Under the pieces are notes generated by a model, which made no database searches, was not told where the DNA came from, and saw only the letters and a program-made list of their open reading frames with translations. The position numbers were made by a program, and so were the translations under genes. Of a stretch of DNA of 64,000 nucleotides, positions 32,340 to 40,919 are shown piece by piece (within the stretch, counting starts at the first letter, position 1; each line of letters starts with the position of its first letter). Source of the DNA: Flavobacterium collinsii (GTDB lineage Bacteria; Bacteroidota; Bacteroidia; Flavobacteriales; Flavobacteriaceae). The DNA lies in the NCBI RefSeq assembly GCF_902804485.1, contig NZ_CADCST010000093.1, positions 1 to 64,000 on the forward strand, given 5' to 3'.

Positions 32340-33839
32340 TTAACTATTTTTTAGTTTTAAAACTTCAGATGTATGTTTTCTAAGTTCTGCTAAAAGCTCC
32401 GGTTTATCATTTAAAGTCTGACCGTAAGAAGGGATCATGTTTTTCATCTTTGCTTGCCATTCCGGTGTTTTGATCTGATTGGTAAAACATCTGCTGATTA
32501 GATCAACCATGATACCAACAGCTGTCGACGCTCCTGGAGAAGCTCCAAGTAATACAGCCAGAGTTCCATCATGTGTATTGATTACTTCTGTACCAAACTC
32601 TAAAACTCCACCTTCTTTTTCATCTTTTTTAATAACCTGAACTCGTTGTCCAGCTCTTTCCAATTTCCAGTCTTTAGAACGTGCTGTTGGCAAATATTCA
32701 CGCAATGCTTTCATCCTGTCTTTTGGAGACTGACGAACCTGCTCAATCAAATACTTCGTTAGAGGAATGTTATGATATCCTGCAGACAACATTGGAATTA
32801 AGTTGTTCGGCTTTATAGATAATGGCAAATCTAAGTAAGAACCATTTTTCAGAAAACGGGTTGAAAATCCTGCAAACGGACCAAAAAGCAATGCTTTTTC
32901 ACCATCAATTACTCGGGTATCAATATGCGGTACAGACATTGGAGGTGCTCCAACACTAGCCTTTCCGTAAACTTTTGCCTGATGTTTGGCAATTACTTCA
33001 GGATTGGTACATTTTAACCATTGTCCGCTCACCGGAAAACCTCCGTAGCCATTTCCTTCCGGAACATTTGCTTTTTCTAACAAAGGCAACGAACCTCCAC
33101 CTGCTCCGATAAATACAAATTTGGTATAGGCTTTTCTCACACTACCGGTAGCTAGATCGGTAATTTTAATACGCCATGATTTATCATCACGTTGCTTTAA
33201 TTTTTTCACTTCATGATTAAAATGCAAAGAAACACCATCAAGTTTACCTAAATAATTGAACATGCTTCTGGTTAAAGCTCCAAAATTCACATCAGTACCA
33301 ATTTCCATATGGGTAGCAGCCAAATTTTCATTAGCATCTCTGCCTTCCATCACAAGCGGCATCCATTTTTTTAATTGCTCAAAATCAGAACTAAATTCCA
33401 TTTGAGAAAAAATTGGATTATTCTGCAATGCTTCAAATCTCTTTTTAAGATACTCTACATTTTTTTCTCCCCATACAAAACTCATGTGAGGAACACTTTT
33501 AATAAAATTATCAGGAGATGGTACTTTCTTCTCTTCTACTAAATAAGACCAGAATTGGCGTGAGATCTCAAAAGATTCTGCTATACTTATTGCTTTTTTG
33601 GGATCAATACTTCCGTCAGCCTTTTCGGGAGTGTAATTTAGTTCACAGAAGGCTGAGTGTCCTGTTCCTGCATTATTCCAGGCATCTGAGCTTTCGGCAG
33701 CAGCAACATCTAATCTTTCGTAAATTTCAATTTTTATATCAGGTTGTAATTCTTTCAAAATTACTCCAAGAGTGGCACTCATAATTCCCGCTCCAATGAG
33801 TACTACTTCACTATTAGAACGTATTGTTTCGTCAGACAT
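32340..33839 (-). CDS. mqo: Malate:quinone oxidoreductase
   Basis: The 499-residue FAD enzyme oxidises malate to oxaloacetate and passes electrons to the quinone pool at the membrane, replacing or supplementing malate dehydrogenase. The N-terminal FAD-binding fold is VVLIGAGIMSATLG, followed by the Mqo signatures AWNNAGTGHSAFCELNYTP and, later, GAGGGSLPLLEK and LLGASPGASTAVGIM. The start MSDETIRSN at 33839 is chosen because the upstream ATG (33863) overlaps the -7 element. Confidence 0.95.
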   Translation of the reverse strand: MSDETIRSNSEVVLIGAGIMSATLGVILKELQPDIKIEIYERLDVAAAESSDAWNNAGTGHSAFCELNYTPEKADGSIDPKKAISIAESFEISRQFWSYLVEEKKVPSPDNFIKSVPHMSFVWGEKNVEYLKKRFEALQNNPIFSQMEFSSDFEQLKKWMPLVMEGRDANENLAATHMEIGTDVNFGALTRSMFNYLGKLDGVSLHFNHEVKKLKQRDDKSWRIKITDLATGSVRKAYTKFVFIGAGGGSLPLLEKANVPEGNGYGGFPVSGQWLKCTNPEVIAKHQAKVYGKASVGAPPMSVPHIDTRVIDGEKALLFGPFAGFSTRFLKNGSYLDLPLSIKPNNLIPMLSAGYHNIPLTKYLIEQVRQSPKDRMKALREYLPTARSKDWKLERAGQRVQVIKKDEKEGGVLEFGTEVINTHDGTLAVLLGASPGASTAVGIMVDLISRCFTNQIKTPEWQAKMKNMIPSYGQTLNDKPELLAELRKHTSEVLKLKNS

Positions 33840-33860
33840 AACAGTATTGTTTTTAAAGTG

Positions 33861-33868
33861 CAAAGGTA
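33861..33868 (-). promoter_or_regulatory. -7 element of mqo
   Basis: TACCTTTG on the minus strand (perfect TANNTTTG), 21 bases before the ATG at 33839. Confidence 0.7.
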
Positions 33869-33960
33869 CTTTTTATAATTGCAAAAAAAAACTAAAATTG
33901 CATCATAAAAGTTATGTTTTTCTAAAAAATAAAAGGCCTGAGGGTCGGGTATAAAAAAAT

Positions 33961-34377
33961 CTAAAAACGTTTTGAAGAAAGGTAATCCTGAAGCATAATT
34001 GTAGCCGAAATTTCATCGATTAAACCTTTGTTCTGACGTTGTTTTTTACTAAGTCCACTATCAATCATGGTTTGAAATGCCATTTTTGATGTAAAGCGTT
34101 CATCTACACGAACAACTTTCATATCGGGGAAAATATTAGAAAAATGGGTAACAAATCCTTTAATTATTGAAGCACTCTCTGATGGCTGGCCGTTCATTTG
34201 CTTAGGCTCTCCAATTAAAACTGCTTCAACTTTTTCTTTTGTAAAATAATCTTTCAGAAAATCAATCACGGTATTAGTCGGGATTGTTGTTAAACCTGAA
34301 GCAATAATTTGCATTTCGTCGGTAACAGCAATTCCGGTACGTTTTTGTCCGTAGTCTATGGAAAGAATTCTTGGCAT
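33961..34377 (-). CDS. ruvX: RuvX/YqgF family putative Holliday junction resolvase
   Basis: The 138-residue product starts with the RNase H-like motif RILSIDYGQKRTGIAVTDE (Asp8), then GEPKQMNGQPSESA, VDERFTSK and a final DEISATIMLQDYL. This family acts on pre-16S rRNA and possibly on recombination intermediates. I start at MPRILSID because residues upstream in the longer frame are hydrophobic and not conserved in the family. In related genomes ruvX and def are often adjacent; here FUSC and mqo lie between. Confidence 0.88.
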   Translation of the reverse strand: MPRILSIDYGQKRTGIAVTDEMQIIASGLTTIPTNTVIDFLKDYFTKEKVEAVLIGEPKQMNGQPSESASIIKGFVTHFSNIFPDMKVVRVDERFTSKMAFQTMIDSGLSKKQRQNKGLIDEISATIMLQDYLSSKRF

Positions 34378-34542
34378 TTTTGATTTTTCAACAAAGATAG
34401 AAAGGAAAAACCATAATGTTATAAACAAAATAAAAATTAATCCTAACCGTCATTTACTTTGTAACGCACTAATAAAAACAATCCTATACAGGTTTAGAAA
34501 AACCTGCAAATAGAACATTACGATTACATTCCTAACTAGAAA

Positions 34543-34578
34543 TAAAAAATCCGTTTTGAAAACTCAAAACGGACTTTT
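34543..34578 (-). terminator. Terminator after the PAS gene
   Basis: Stem TCCGTTTTGA / TCAAAACGGA with a four-base loop (34550-34573). On the minus strand it is followed by TTTTTTA, 33 bases past the stop of the PAS gene. Confidence 0.9.
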
Positions 34579-34610
34579 CCCAAATATTCAAAACCTAAAA
34601 AAAATCAATT

Positions 34611-35240
34611 CTATCTATTGAACAATCTTCTAAAAAAACCTCTTTCCTCCTCTTCATCATTTTCCTGTACTTCATAATGAGCAAACTTCGCTTGAGATTT
34701 CTCATGTTCATATATTAGTTCTTTTATGTATTCAACATAAGTTCTTTTCTTTTCTTCAAGAAATCCAATAAGATACTTTTCACTAAACTCCATCCCGCTT
34801 GCCGCCTCAATTTGAAGCAGTTTTTTATACAATGGTTCGATATGTAACGCGATAACTTCCTGAGGAACTGCTTGTCGTCTTCCAAAATAATTAACAATAA
34901 CCCCGTTCTCATCTTTTGCAATTTCAAAATCAGTAATTACCCAATAATAACGTCCTGATTTTGCTAAGTTTTTAACAATAGCATGGAAATTTTTTCCGCT
35001 TTTAAGATTCTCCCAAAGCACTTTAAAGATAACTCTTGGCATATCCGGATGACGTATTATATTATGTGGCTGGCCCATCAATTCATAATCTTCATAACCA
35101 CATACATCTACAAATACTTCGTTGGCATATTCAATAATACCAAAAGCATTTGTTTTACTCATAATCACTTGCGTTTTATCCCACGTGACTTCTTTATCAA
35201 TAACTATTATTCGGTTTTGAAGTTGATTCTCTTGATTCAT
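34611..35240 (-). CDS. Orphan Aer-type PAS domain protein
   Basis: The 209-residue protein has a PAS domain (about 18-130) closely matching the flavin-binding PAS of the aerotaxis receptor Aer: EVFVDVCGYEDYELMGQPHN, RHPDMPRVIF, FHAIVKNLAKSGRYYWV and EPLYKKL just after the domain. A helical region and an acidic segment ending RGFFRRLFNR follow. Unlike Aer it has no membrane helix, HAMP or chemoreceptor signalling domain, so its output is unknown. A soluble redox or oxygen sensor is likely. It is a single gene with its own terminator and an FNR-like box. Confidence 0.8.
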   Translation of the reverse strand: MNQENQLQNRIIVIDKEVTWDKTQVIMSKTNAFGIIEYANEVFVDVCGYEDYELMGQPHNIIRHPDMPRVIFKVLWENLKSGKNFHAIVKNLAKSGRYYWVITDFEIAKDENGVIVNYFGRRQAVPQEVIALHIEPLYKKLLQIEAASGMEFSEKYLIGFLEEKKRTYVEYIKELIYEHEKSQAKFAHYEVQENDEEEERGFFRRLFNR

Positions 35241-35313
35241 TTCTTACTAATTAAATAATTTTGTTTTGGAATGGTATTTTACAATTTCCTTCAATCTTTC
35301 AGGAATTATACCG

Positions 35314-35356
35314 CGAAATTAAAGAGAAGTAAAAACCAAAAATCTGATATTTATCA
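35314..35356 (-). promoter_or_regulatory. FNR-like box and -7-like element of the PAS gene
   Basis: TGATATTTATCA (35345-35356) is a perfect TGAT-N4-ATCA core; the outer bases are CTGAT...ATCAT. On the minus strand TAATTTCG (35321-35314) differs from TANNTTTG at one base. Centre to 5' end distance is 29.5 bases, the same as at hemN and ccoS. The leader to 35240 would be about 68 bases, longer than at the other sites. The dapD direction shows no -7 at the matching distance. Confidence 0.55.
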
Positions 35357-35502
35357 TGTTTTTCTATTTAAAAAAGACGCTTATGAGTCAAAACATTCTT
35401 ACAATTTTACGAAGGCTTATTTAATTTATCAAAATACAAACAAAAAGTTACACCTGTAACATTTTACAAAGGCTTTACTTTTCTGCTTTTCTTTAAATAC
35501 CT

Positions 35503-35510
35503 TATCTTTG
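35503..35510 (+). promoter_or_regulatory. -7 element of dapD
   Basis: TATCTTTG, perfect TANNTTTG, ending 16 bases before the dapD ATG at 35527. Confidence 0.65.
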
Positions 35511-35526
35511 CCAAAAATTATAACAT

Positions 35527-36342
35527 ATGAATTCTTTACAGACTATAATAGAACAAGCTTGGGAGAACAGAGCTTTATTACAAGAAACAACTACAACTGA
35601 CGCTATCAGAGCCGTTATTGAATTGATTGACGCAGGAAAGTTACGTTGCGCCGAACCGGTTGGTGACAAGTGGCAGGTAAACGAATGGGTTAAGAAAGCG
35701 GTAGTAATGTATTTTCCAATTCAAAAAATGGAAACATGGGAATCAGGTATTTTCGAGTATCACGATAAAATGTTGCTAAAAAAAGGTTATGCTGAAAAAG
35801 GAATTCGTGTAGTACCTAATGCTGTAGCGCGTTACGGAGCTTATATCTCGAGCGGTGTAATTTTGATGCCAAGTTATGTAAATATCGGTGCTTATGTTGA
35901 CGAAGGTACAATGGTTGATACTTGGGCAACCGTAGGAAGCTGCGCACAAATTGGTAAAAACGTTCACTTAAGTGGAGGCGTAGGTATCGGTGGTGTTTTA
36001 GAGCCGCTTCAGGCTGCTCCGGTTATTATTGAAGATGGTGCCTTTATTGGTTCTCGTTGTATTGTAGTCGAAGGTGTTCACGTTGGTAAAGAAGCTGTTC
36101 TTGGTGCTAATGTTTGCTTGACCGCTTCAACAAAAATTATCGATGTGACTGGTGACGAACCTGTTGAAATGAAAGGTTTTGTTCCTGCCCGTTCGGTTGT
36201 GATTCCTGGAAGCTATACTAAAAAATTCGCTGCCGGTGAGTTTCAGGTTCCATGTGCCTTGATTATCGGTACTCGTAAACCATCAACAGATTTGAAAACT
36301 TCATTGAACAATGCGCTTCGCGAATACGATGTTGCCGTTTAA
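35527..36342 (+). CDS. dapD: Tetrahydrodipicolinate N-succinyltransferase
   Basis: The 271-residue enzyme catalyses the succinylation step of the diaminopimelate/lysine pathway. An N-terminal helical domain (1-95) is followed by a left-handed beta-helix with the DapD signatures YVDEGTMVDTWATVGSCAQIG, HLSGGVGIGGVLEPLQAAPV and VVEGVHVGKEAVLGANV, and the C-terminal extension RSVVIPGSY. The length is standard. Confidence 0.95.
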   Translation: MNSLQTIIEQAWENRALLQETTTTDAIRAVIELIDAGKLRCAEPVGDKWQVNEWVKKAVVMYFPIQKMETWESGIFEYHDKMLLKKGYAEKGIRVVPNAVARYGAYISSGVILMPSYVNIGAYVDEGTMVDTWATVGSCAQIGKNVHLSGGVGIGGVLEPLQAAPVIIEDGAFIGSRCIVVEGVHVGKEAVLGANVCLTASTKIIDVTGDEPVEMKGFVPARSVVIPGSYTKKFAAGEFQVPCALIIGTRKPSTDLKTSLNNALREYDVAV

Positions 36343-36360
36343 CATATAATCTCTAATAAA

Positions 36361-36400
36361 AAATAAAGCGGAATGATTACTCATTCCGCTTTATTTTTTT
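36361..36400. terminator. Bidirectional terminator after dapD
   Basis: Stem of 16 bases (AAATAAAGCGGAATGA / TCATTCCGCTTTATTT), four-base loop and T-run. It serves dapD and, from the other side, the glycosyltransferase ending at 36412. Confidence 0.93.
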
Positions 36401-36411
36401 CTATACTTTTT

Positions 36412-37161
36412 TTACTTATTCTGCTTTTGAAGCTTCAAAAGCTTAGCATATTTCATATAAGAGAAGAAAGCCTGAGTCATTGAAAATGTGAAACCGTCTA
36501 ATCCATGTAAAAAGCCTTTTTTAAAAAAATAACACCTAACAAAAGAAACTGTCCCGTTTAATATAGGTTTAAAACTGTTTACCCTTTTATTCTGATCGTA
36601 AAGCTGTTGGGCATGCCAGGTTGAATATAAATTTTTCTTACTGATAAACTGTCCAAAACAGTCCCAGGCATAATGGTGTATATGAACTTTTAAGTGGGTC
36701 TTATTAGTACCACAAACTTTTTGATGTACACTATCTTTTGAAGGAGAAGCAGTTTGTTTGTTAAAAAATCGTGAAGTTTTGTCAGGGTACCAACCTGCGA
36801 AATTAATGAGCTTACAGCCCATATAATTATACAGAGAGAAGGCATACACATCAAAATTCTGTTTTTCATATTGGCCTGATAATATAAATTTTTCGGCATC
36901 TTCAGCCAAAATCTCATCGGCATCTAAATTTAAAATCCAGTCATTTTTACAATATGGCAAGCCATGAATTCTCTGAGGTCCGTCTCCTAAAAAACTCTGT
37001 AAAACAACCTTAGCTCCTTTTTCTTCGGCAATTTTTACTGTATTATCTGTACTTAACGAATCTACAACAATTACTTCGTTACAAACCCTGAACAGCGCAT
37101 CTATACATTTGCCAATGTTTTTTTCTTCATTATACGTTATTACTAATCCACTAATTTCCAT
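36412..37161 (-). CDS. Family 2 glycosyltransferase (LOS core type), copy A
   Basis: The 249-residue product is a GT-A fold transferase of the WaaE/KdtX-like group: SGLVITYNEEKNIGKCID, EVIVVDSLSTDNT, the LNLDADE metal motif (D80, D82), GWYPDKTSRFFNKQ and VHQKV. The C-terminus carries a hydrophobic to basic amphipathic end that may touch the membrane. It is 8 bases downstream of the polysaccharide deacetylase and is a clear paralog of the protein at 38199-38948. It probably adds a sugar to the lipooligosaccharide core. Confidence 0.85.
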   Translation of the reverse strand: MEISGLVITYNEEKNIGKCIDALFRVCNEVIVVDSLSTDNTVKIAEEKGAKVVLQSFLGDGPQRIHGLPYCKNDWILNLDADEILAEDAEKFILSGQYEKQNFDVYAFSLYNYMGCKLINFAGWYPDKTSRFFNKQTASPSKDSVHQKVCGTNKTHLKVHIHHYAWDCFGQFISKKNLYSTWHAQQLYDQNKRVNSFKPILNGTVSFVRCYFFKKGFLHGLDGFTFSMTQAFFSYMKYAKLLKLQKQNK

Positions 37162-37169
37162 AGCATTTT

Positions 37170-37883
37170 TTAAAATAATTTAAGCTTACCTATTTTCAAT
37201 TTTAATTTAAATCTAAACAAACTATCTTCGCCTTTTATGTCTATTCTCTTTACCAAATAGTTATTTTTAAAGGGAAAATTATTTACTCTGTTGCCTATTC
37301 TCAAACCGTATTTTATACCGTTATCACGCATCATATTTTCAAAAACAGCAAACTCAGAATGTTTCTTAGCATAATTCCCAAAAGGATATGCCAGAACAGG
37401 TTTTATATCTAATTGATTGTCCAAAACAAACGCATTAGACTTCGCAAAATCAGCTTCTAACTCTTCTTTAGACAACGAACTGTATCTTTTATGTTCAAAA
37501 GAGTGATATCCCAGCTCAATACAATCAGGATTTAATCCTTTTAGCTGTTCGACACTCATAATTTTTTCTTTTCCTTCGATCCAATAATCAAAATTACCAA
37601 CGTAAGAAAATGGTATAAAAAAAGAGGCTTTTAATTGGTATTTTTCAAGCAAAGGCACCGCATACAACAACTGGCACTCCGTAACATCATCAAAAGTGAT
37701 TATAATGCTTTTTGAAGGAAGTTCTTTTAAATTTTCTAAATCCTTAAAATGAAATGTGGTGTAATTATTGTCACGTAAAAATTTAAACTGTGCTTCTAAC
37801 TTTGCTACAGAAACACTTAGATTTAAAGACTTCGCTTCATCTTCAACAACGTTATGATACATTAAAATTGGCAACTTTGACAT
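37170..37883 (-). CDS. Polysaccharide deacetylase family protein
   Basis: The 237-residue product has the NodB-type signatures: PILMYHNV, the first motif TFDDVTE (the two aspartates), the HxxxH zinc motif in GYHSFEHKRYS, and AYPFGNYAKKH. No signal peptide is evident, so it may act in the cytoplasm on a lipid-linked or nucleotide-linked intermediate. It is the first gene of a two-gene unit with the downstream glycosyltransferase. Its substrate is unknown; the location in a surface-glycan cluster suggests removal of an N-acetyl group from a core sugar. Confidence 0.85.
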   Translation of the reverse strand: MSKLPILMYHNVVEDEAKSLNLSVSVAKLEAQFKFLRDNNYTTFHFKDLENLKELPSKSIIITFDDVTECQLLYAVPLLEKYQLKASFFIPFSYVGNFDYWIEGKEKIMSVEQLKGLNPDCIELGYHSFEHKRYSSLSKEELEADFAKSNAFVLDNQLDIKPVLAYPFGNYAKKHSEFAVFENMMRDNGIKYGLRIGNRVNNFPFKNNYLVKRIDIKGEDSLFRFKLKLKIGKLKLF

Positions 37884-37898
37884 TCTCTATTTTTTTAG

Positions 37899-37906
37899 CA
37901 AAGCTA
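37899..37906 (-). promoter_or_regulatory. -7 element of the deacetylase gene
   Basis: TAGCTTTG on the minus strand, perfect TANNTTTG, 15 bases before the ATG at 37883. Confidence 0.65.
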
Positions 37907-38198
37907 TCATTAATAGTATTATTTTTCACAAAAAAAACATTTTTAAGTAAAAAAAAATAAATGAAACAAAAAACCTTATTAATGTTAAATAAAATCAGCT
38001 CAATTTACTTCTGAATTAAAGAAAAAGATTACAAAAAAAATGACTGCTGAGCCAAAATTAAGCAACAAACACCTTGCAAAAAATACATCCGGCACCTGTC
38101 GTAATCAAAAAAACAAGTAATAACATAGCTTGAAGCACCAGGTTTGTATATTAAACCCGTACTGTAAATGAGATTAGCACCTCCGTTTTTATCAAATT
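37907..38198. other. Intergenic region between the two paralogous glycosyltransferase units
   Basis: About 290 bases. The half next to the deacetylase is A/T-rich. From 38198 back to about 38030 the minus strand is open for roughly 55 codons (GGANLIYSTGLIYKPG...) with no start of its own and partly overlapping the upstream gene's end. I do not call it a gene. No terminator hairpin is obvious after the upstream gene. Confidence 0.4.
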
Positions 38199-38948
38199 TT
38201 ATTTTAGCCTCTTTTGAAGTTTTAAAAGCTTGGCATATTTCATATATGAAAAGAAACTCTGAATCATTGCTATTGACAATCCGTCTATACCATTAAATAT
38301 ACCTTTCTTAAAAAAGTAGCATCTGATAAACGCAACTGCTCCGTTAGTAACGGGCTTAATAGCGGTTATTCTTTTTCCCTGATCAAACAATTGTTGTGCA
38401 TGCCAACCGGAATATTGATTTTTCTTTGCTATAATCTGATCCAAAGAGTCCCAGCCGTAATGCAAAATGTGTACCGCTACTTTTTTCTCATTTTGAGTTA
38501 TTATTTTCTGATGCACTTTTGAATCAGAAGGATGGGCTGTTTGTTTATTAAAAAAACGTACTTTTTGATCCGGATACCATCCTGAGAAATCGATAAGTTT
38601 ATCCGCGAGAAAGTTTTTTACTCTAAAACTAAAAGCATCATAGTTTCCTTCGAGATATTTTTTATCTAATATAAATTTTTCAGCATCTTTATCCAGAAAT
38701 TCATCCGCATCAAGATTTAAAATCCAATCATTTTTGCAATAAGGCAGACCATGTGTACGTTGCGGACCATCACCTAAAAAAGCCTGTTCAATAACTACTG
38801 CACCTTTTTCTTTAGCAATTTCAACAGTACGATCCTTGCTAAATGAATCGACTACAATTACTTCGTCACAAACTCTTAGTAAAGCATCTATACATTTACC
38901 AATGTTTTTCTCTTCATTGAAAGTAATAATAAGACCACTAATTTGCAT
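38199..38948 (-). CDS. Family 2 glycosyltransferase (LOS core type), copy B
   Basis: The 249-residue product has exactly the same length and the same motif order as copy A: SGLIITFNEEKNIGKCIDAL, EVIVVDSFSKDRT, GDGPQRTHGLPYCKNDWIL, LNLDADEF, GWYPDQKVRFFNKQ, FFSYMKYAKLLKLQK. The two are evidently products of gene duplication, with most differences in the middle (residues 84-160), where acceptor specificity often lies. It is transcribed alone from its own TATTTTTG promoter, divergent from the heptosyltransferase gene. Probable role: addition of a core sugar. Confidence 0.85.
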   Translation of the reverse strand: MQISGLIITFNEEKNIGKCIDALLRVCDEVIVVDSFSKDRTVEIAKEKGAVVIEQAFLGDGPQRTHGLPYCKNDWILNLDADEFLDKDAEKFILDKKYLEGNYDAFSFRVKNFLADKLIDFSGWYPDQKVRFFNKQTAHPSDSKVHQKIITQNEKKVAVHILHYGWDSLDQIIAKKNQYSGWHAQQLFDQGKRITAIKPVTNGAVAFIRCYFFKKGIFNGIDGLSIAMIQSFFSYMKYAKLLKLQKRLK

Positions 38949-38974
38949 TTTATTGGGGGGAATTTATTTTTTTA

Positions 38975-38982
38975 CAAAAATA
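38975..38982 (-). promoter_or_regulatory. -7 element of glycosyltransferase copy B
   Basis: TATTTTTG on the minus strand, perfect TANNTTTG, 26 bases before the ATG at 38948. Confidence 0.6.
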
Positions 38983-39020
38983 CGGCTTTTTATTTTAGTT
39001 ACCTTATCTTAATCGTCCCC

Positions 39021-39052
39021 TTGCACACTTTATAAAATTATTACTAATTTAG
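39021..39052 (+). promoter_or_regulatory. Promoter of the heptosyltransferase gene
   Basis: TTG (39021-39023), 21-base spacer, TAATTTAG (39045-39052, one mismatch to TANNTTTG), 23 bases before the ATG at 39076. Confidence 0.55.
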
Positions 39053-39075
39053 CCCACAAATTGAATTTTATATAA

Positions 39076-40140
39076 ATGAGAATATTAGTCATTCAGCAAA
39101 AAAGAATTGGAGATGTATTAACGAGCACCATAATCTGTAATAATCTAAAAACCAAATACCCGGATTCGATTATCGATTATATGTGTTACCCAAATTCTGT
39201 CGATGTACTAAAAGAGAACAAGAATATTGATAATGTTATTCCTTTATCGAACAAGGTTAGAAAATCAACTCCTTCTCTATTTAAATTTATTTTTCAAATC
39301 CGACGCAATAAATACGATGCCGTTATAGACGTTTACTCTAAGTTGGAAACAAATTTAATTACGCTGTTTTCAGGAGCAAAATACAAAGTTTCTTATCGCA
39401 AATGGTACACCAAAGCATTCTACAACTACACCTACGAACGTTTAGATGCCGTAGAATCCGAACATGGATTAGCTATTGAAAACCGTTTAATGCTTTTAAA
39501 ACCGTTTATTTCTGAAAAGATTACAAATGTAAAACCAAAAATATTCCTGAAAGAATCTGAAATTAATGATGCCAAAAACCTTCTCAAAAGTTATCAGGTT
39601 GACAGCGAAAAACCATTAATTATGTTTGGAATTTTAGGAAGTGAAGTTTACAAAACCTATCCTTTAGAGGGGATGGCTAAAATAATCGATTTCACTGTTG
39701 CCAAAACCAATGCTACTATTATTTTCAATTATATTCCGGATCAAAAAGAACAGGCTCTGGAAGTATACAACTATTGTAGTGCAGAAACCAAAAAACACAT
39801 CGTTTTTGACTTGTACTGCACAGAATTAAGACCTTTTCTAGCTTTACTTTCGCAATGTGAAATGTTGATCGGAAATGAAGGCGGAGCTGTAAACATGGCC
39901 AAGGCCCTTGACATTCCAACATTTTCTATCTTCACACCATCCGTTAGAAAAGAAACCTGGCAAATATTTGAAAATGAAGCCAAAAATTTCTCCATCCACC
40001 TGAAAGATTTAAAACCGGAAATATACAAGCAGCATACCGAACAATATATAAAAGACCATACTTTTCAATACTACGATGAGTATCCCCTAGCTTTAATGCT
40101 TGAAAAGTTAGCTACTTATTTTCAGGAGTACAAGAATTAG
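39076..40140 (+). CDS. Glycosyltransferase family 9 (heptosyltransferase-like)
   Basis: The 354-residue GT-B protein has the family opening MRILVIQQKRIGDVLTSTII, the inter-domain segment PLIMFGILGSEVYKTYP and the donor-binding block LIGNEGGAVNMAKALDIPTFSIFTPS. GT9 enzymes add heptose or similar sugars to the inner core of lipopolysaccharide. It lies 5 bases before the next glycosyltransferase, so both are in one transcript. Confidence 0.88.
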   Translation: MRILVIQQKRIGDVLTSTIICNNLKTKYPDSIIDYMCYPNSVDVLKENKNIDNVIPLSNKVRKSTPSLFKFIFQIRRNKYDAVIDVYSKLETNLITLFSGAKYKVSYRKWYTKAFYNYTYERLDAVESEHGLAIENRLMLLKPFISEKITNVKPKIFLKESEINDAKNLLKSYQVDSEKPLIMFGILGSEVYKTYPLEGMAKIIDFTVAKTNATIIFNYIPDQKEQALEVYNYCSAETKKHIVFDLYCTELRPFLALLSQCEMLIGNEGGAVNMAKALDIPTFSIFTPSVRKETWQIFENEAKNFSIHLKDLKPEIYKQHTEQYIKDHTFQYYDEYPLALMLEKLATYFQEYKN

Positions 40141-40145
40141 ATCTG

Positions 40146-40919
40146 ATGAATACTACTGAAAGGCAAAAGTTATCCGTTTTGATCATTACGCTTAACGAAG
40201 AACAGCACATAAAATCACTGCTGGAAGACATCGATTTTGCCGATGAAATCATTGTGGTCGATTCTTACAGTACTGATCGTACCCTTAGTATAATTGAGTC
40301 TTTTAAAAACGTACGGGTAATCCAGAACCAATTCATCAACTATACCTCTCAACGCAATTTTGCGATTGATCAGGCAAAAAACTCCTGGATCTTATTCATC
40401 GATGCCGATGAAAGATTAACTCCGGAACTAAAACTGGAAATCGCAGCCACCATCAATCAAAAAGATACTGCAAGTGCCTATTTCATTTACAGAACTTTTA
40501 TGTTCAAAAACAGAAAACTGCATTTTAGTGGCTGGCAAACCGATAAGATTTTCAGACTTTTCAACAAAACAAACTGTCGATACAATCAGGACAGAATGGT
40601 GCATGAAAAACTGATTGTAAAAGGAGAGATTTCGACTTTAAAAAACAAAATCATTCATTTCTCTTATACCTCTTATACTGATTACAAAGCAAAAATGTAC
40701 AGTTACGGCGTTTTAAAGGCCAATGAAAAACAAAAAAAAGGACAGAAACCATCTCTTTTACTGATGATTTTCCATCCTGTTTATACTTTTTTATATCAGT
40801 TTCTAATTCGTTTGGGCTTTTTAGACGGAGCCAGAGGAATCACGATATGTTATTTAAACGCTTACAGTGTCTTTGTTCGATACAAGGAGCTTAATCGAAT
40901 TACTTCTTCCAGAATTTAA
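40146..40919 (+). CDS. Family 2 glycosyltransferase (WaaE/KdtX-like)
   Basis: The 257-residue product has LSVLIITLNEEQHI, EIIVVDSYSTDRT, the LFIDADERL metal motif, SGWQTDKIFRLFNK and MVHEKL, followed by a hydrophobic C-terminal region (LLLMIFHPVYTFLYQFLIRLGFLDG). This is the pattern of lipopolysaccharide core glucosyltransferases. It is co-transcribed with the upstream GT9 gene. Its last 20 bases overlap the 3' end of the convergent kinase gene, leaving no space for a terminator. Confidence 0.87.
   Translation: MNTTERQKLSVLIITLNEEQHIKSLLEDIDFADEIIVVDSYSTDRTLSIIESFKNVRVIQNQFINYTSQRNFAIDQAKNSWILFIDADERLTPELKLEIAATINQKDTASAYFIYRTFMFKNRKLHFSGWQTDKIFRLFNKTNCRYNQDRMVHEKLIVKGEISTLKNKIIHFSYTSYTDYKAKMYSYGVLKANEKQKKGQKPSLLLMIFHPVYTFLYQFLIRLGFLDGARGITICYLNAYSVFVRYKELNRITSSRI

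Noticed and set aside
35271..35459. Plus-strand 62-codon ORF upstream of dapD
   Set aside because: Its composition is unlike a protein of this genome, it crosses the FNR-like dyad and has no promoter at a suitable distance.
38030..38198. Minus-strand open frame of about 55 codons (GGANLIYSTGLIYKPG...)
   Set aside because: It has no start codon or promoter, overlaps the end of the glycosyltransferase gene and ends in low-complexity sequence; chance openness is as likely.
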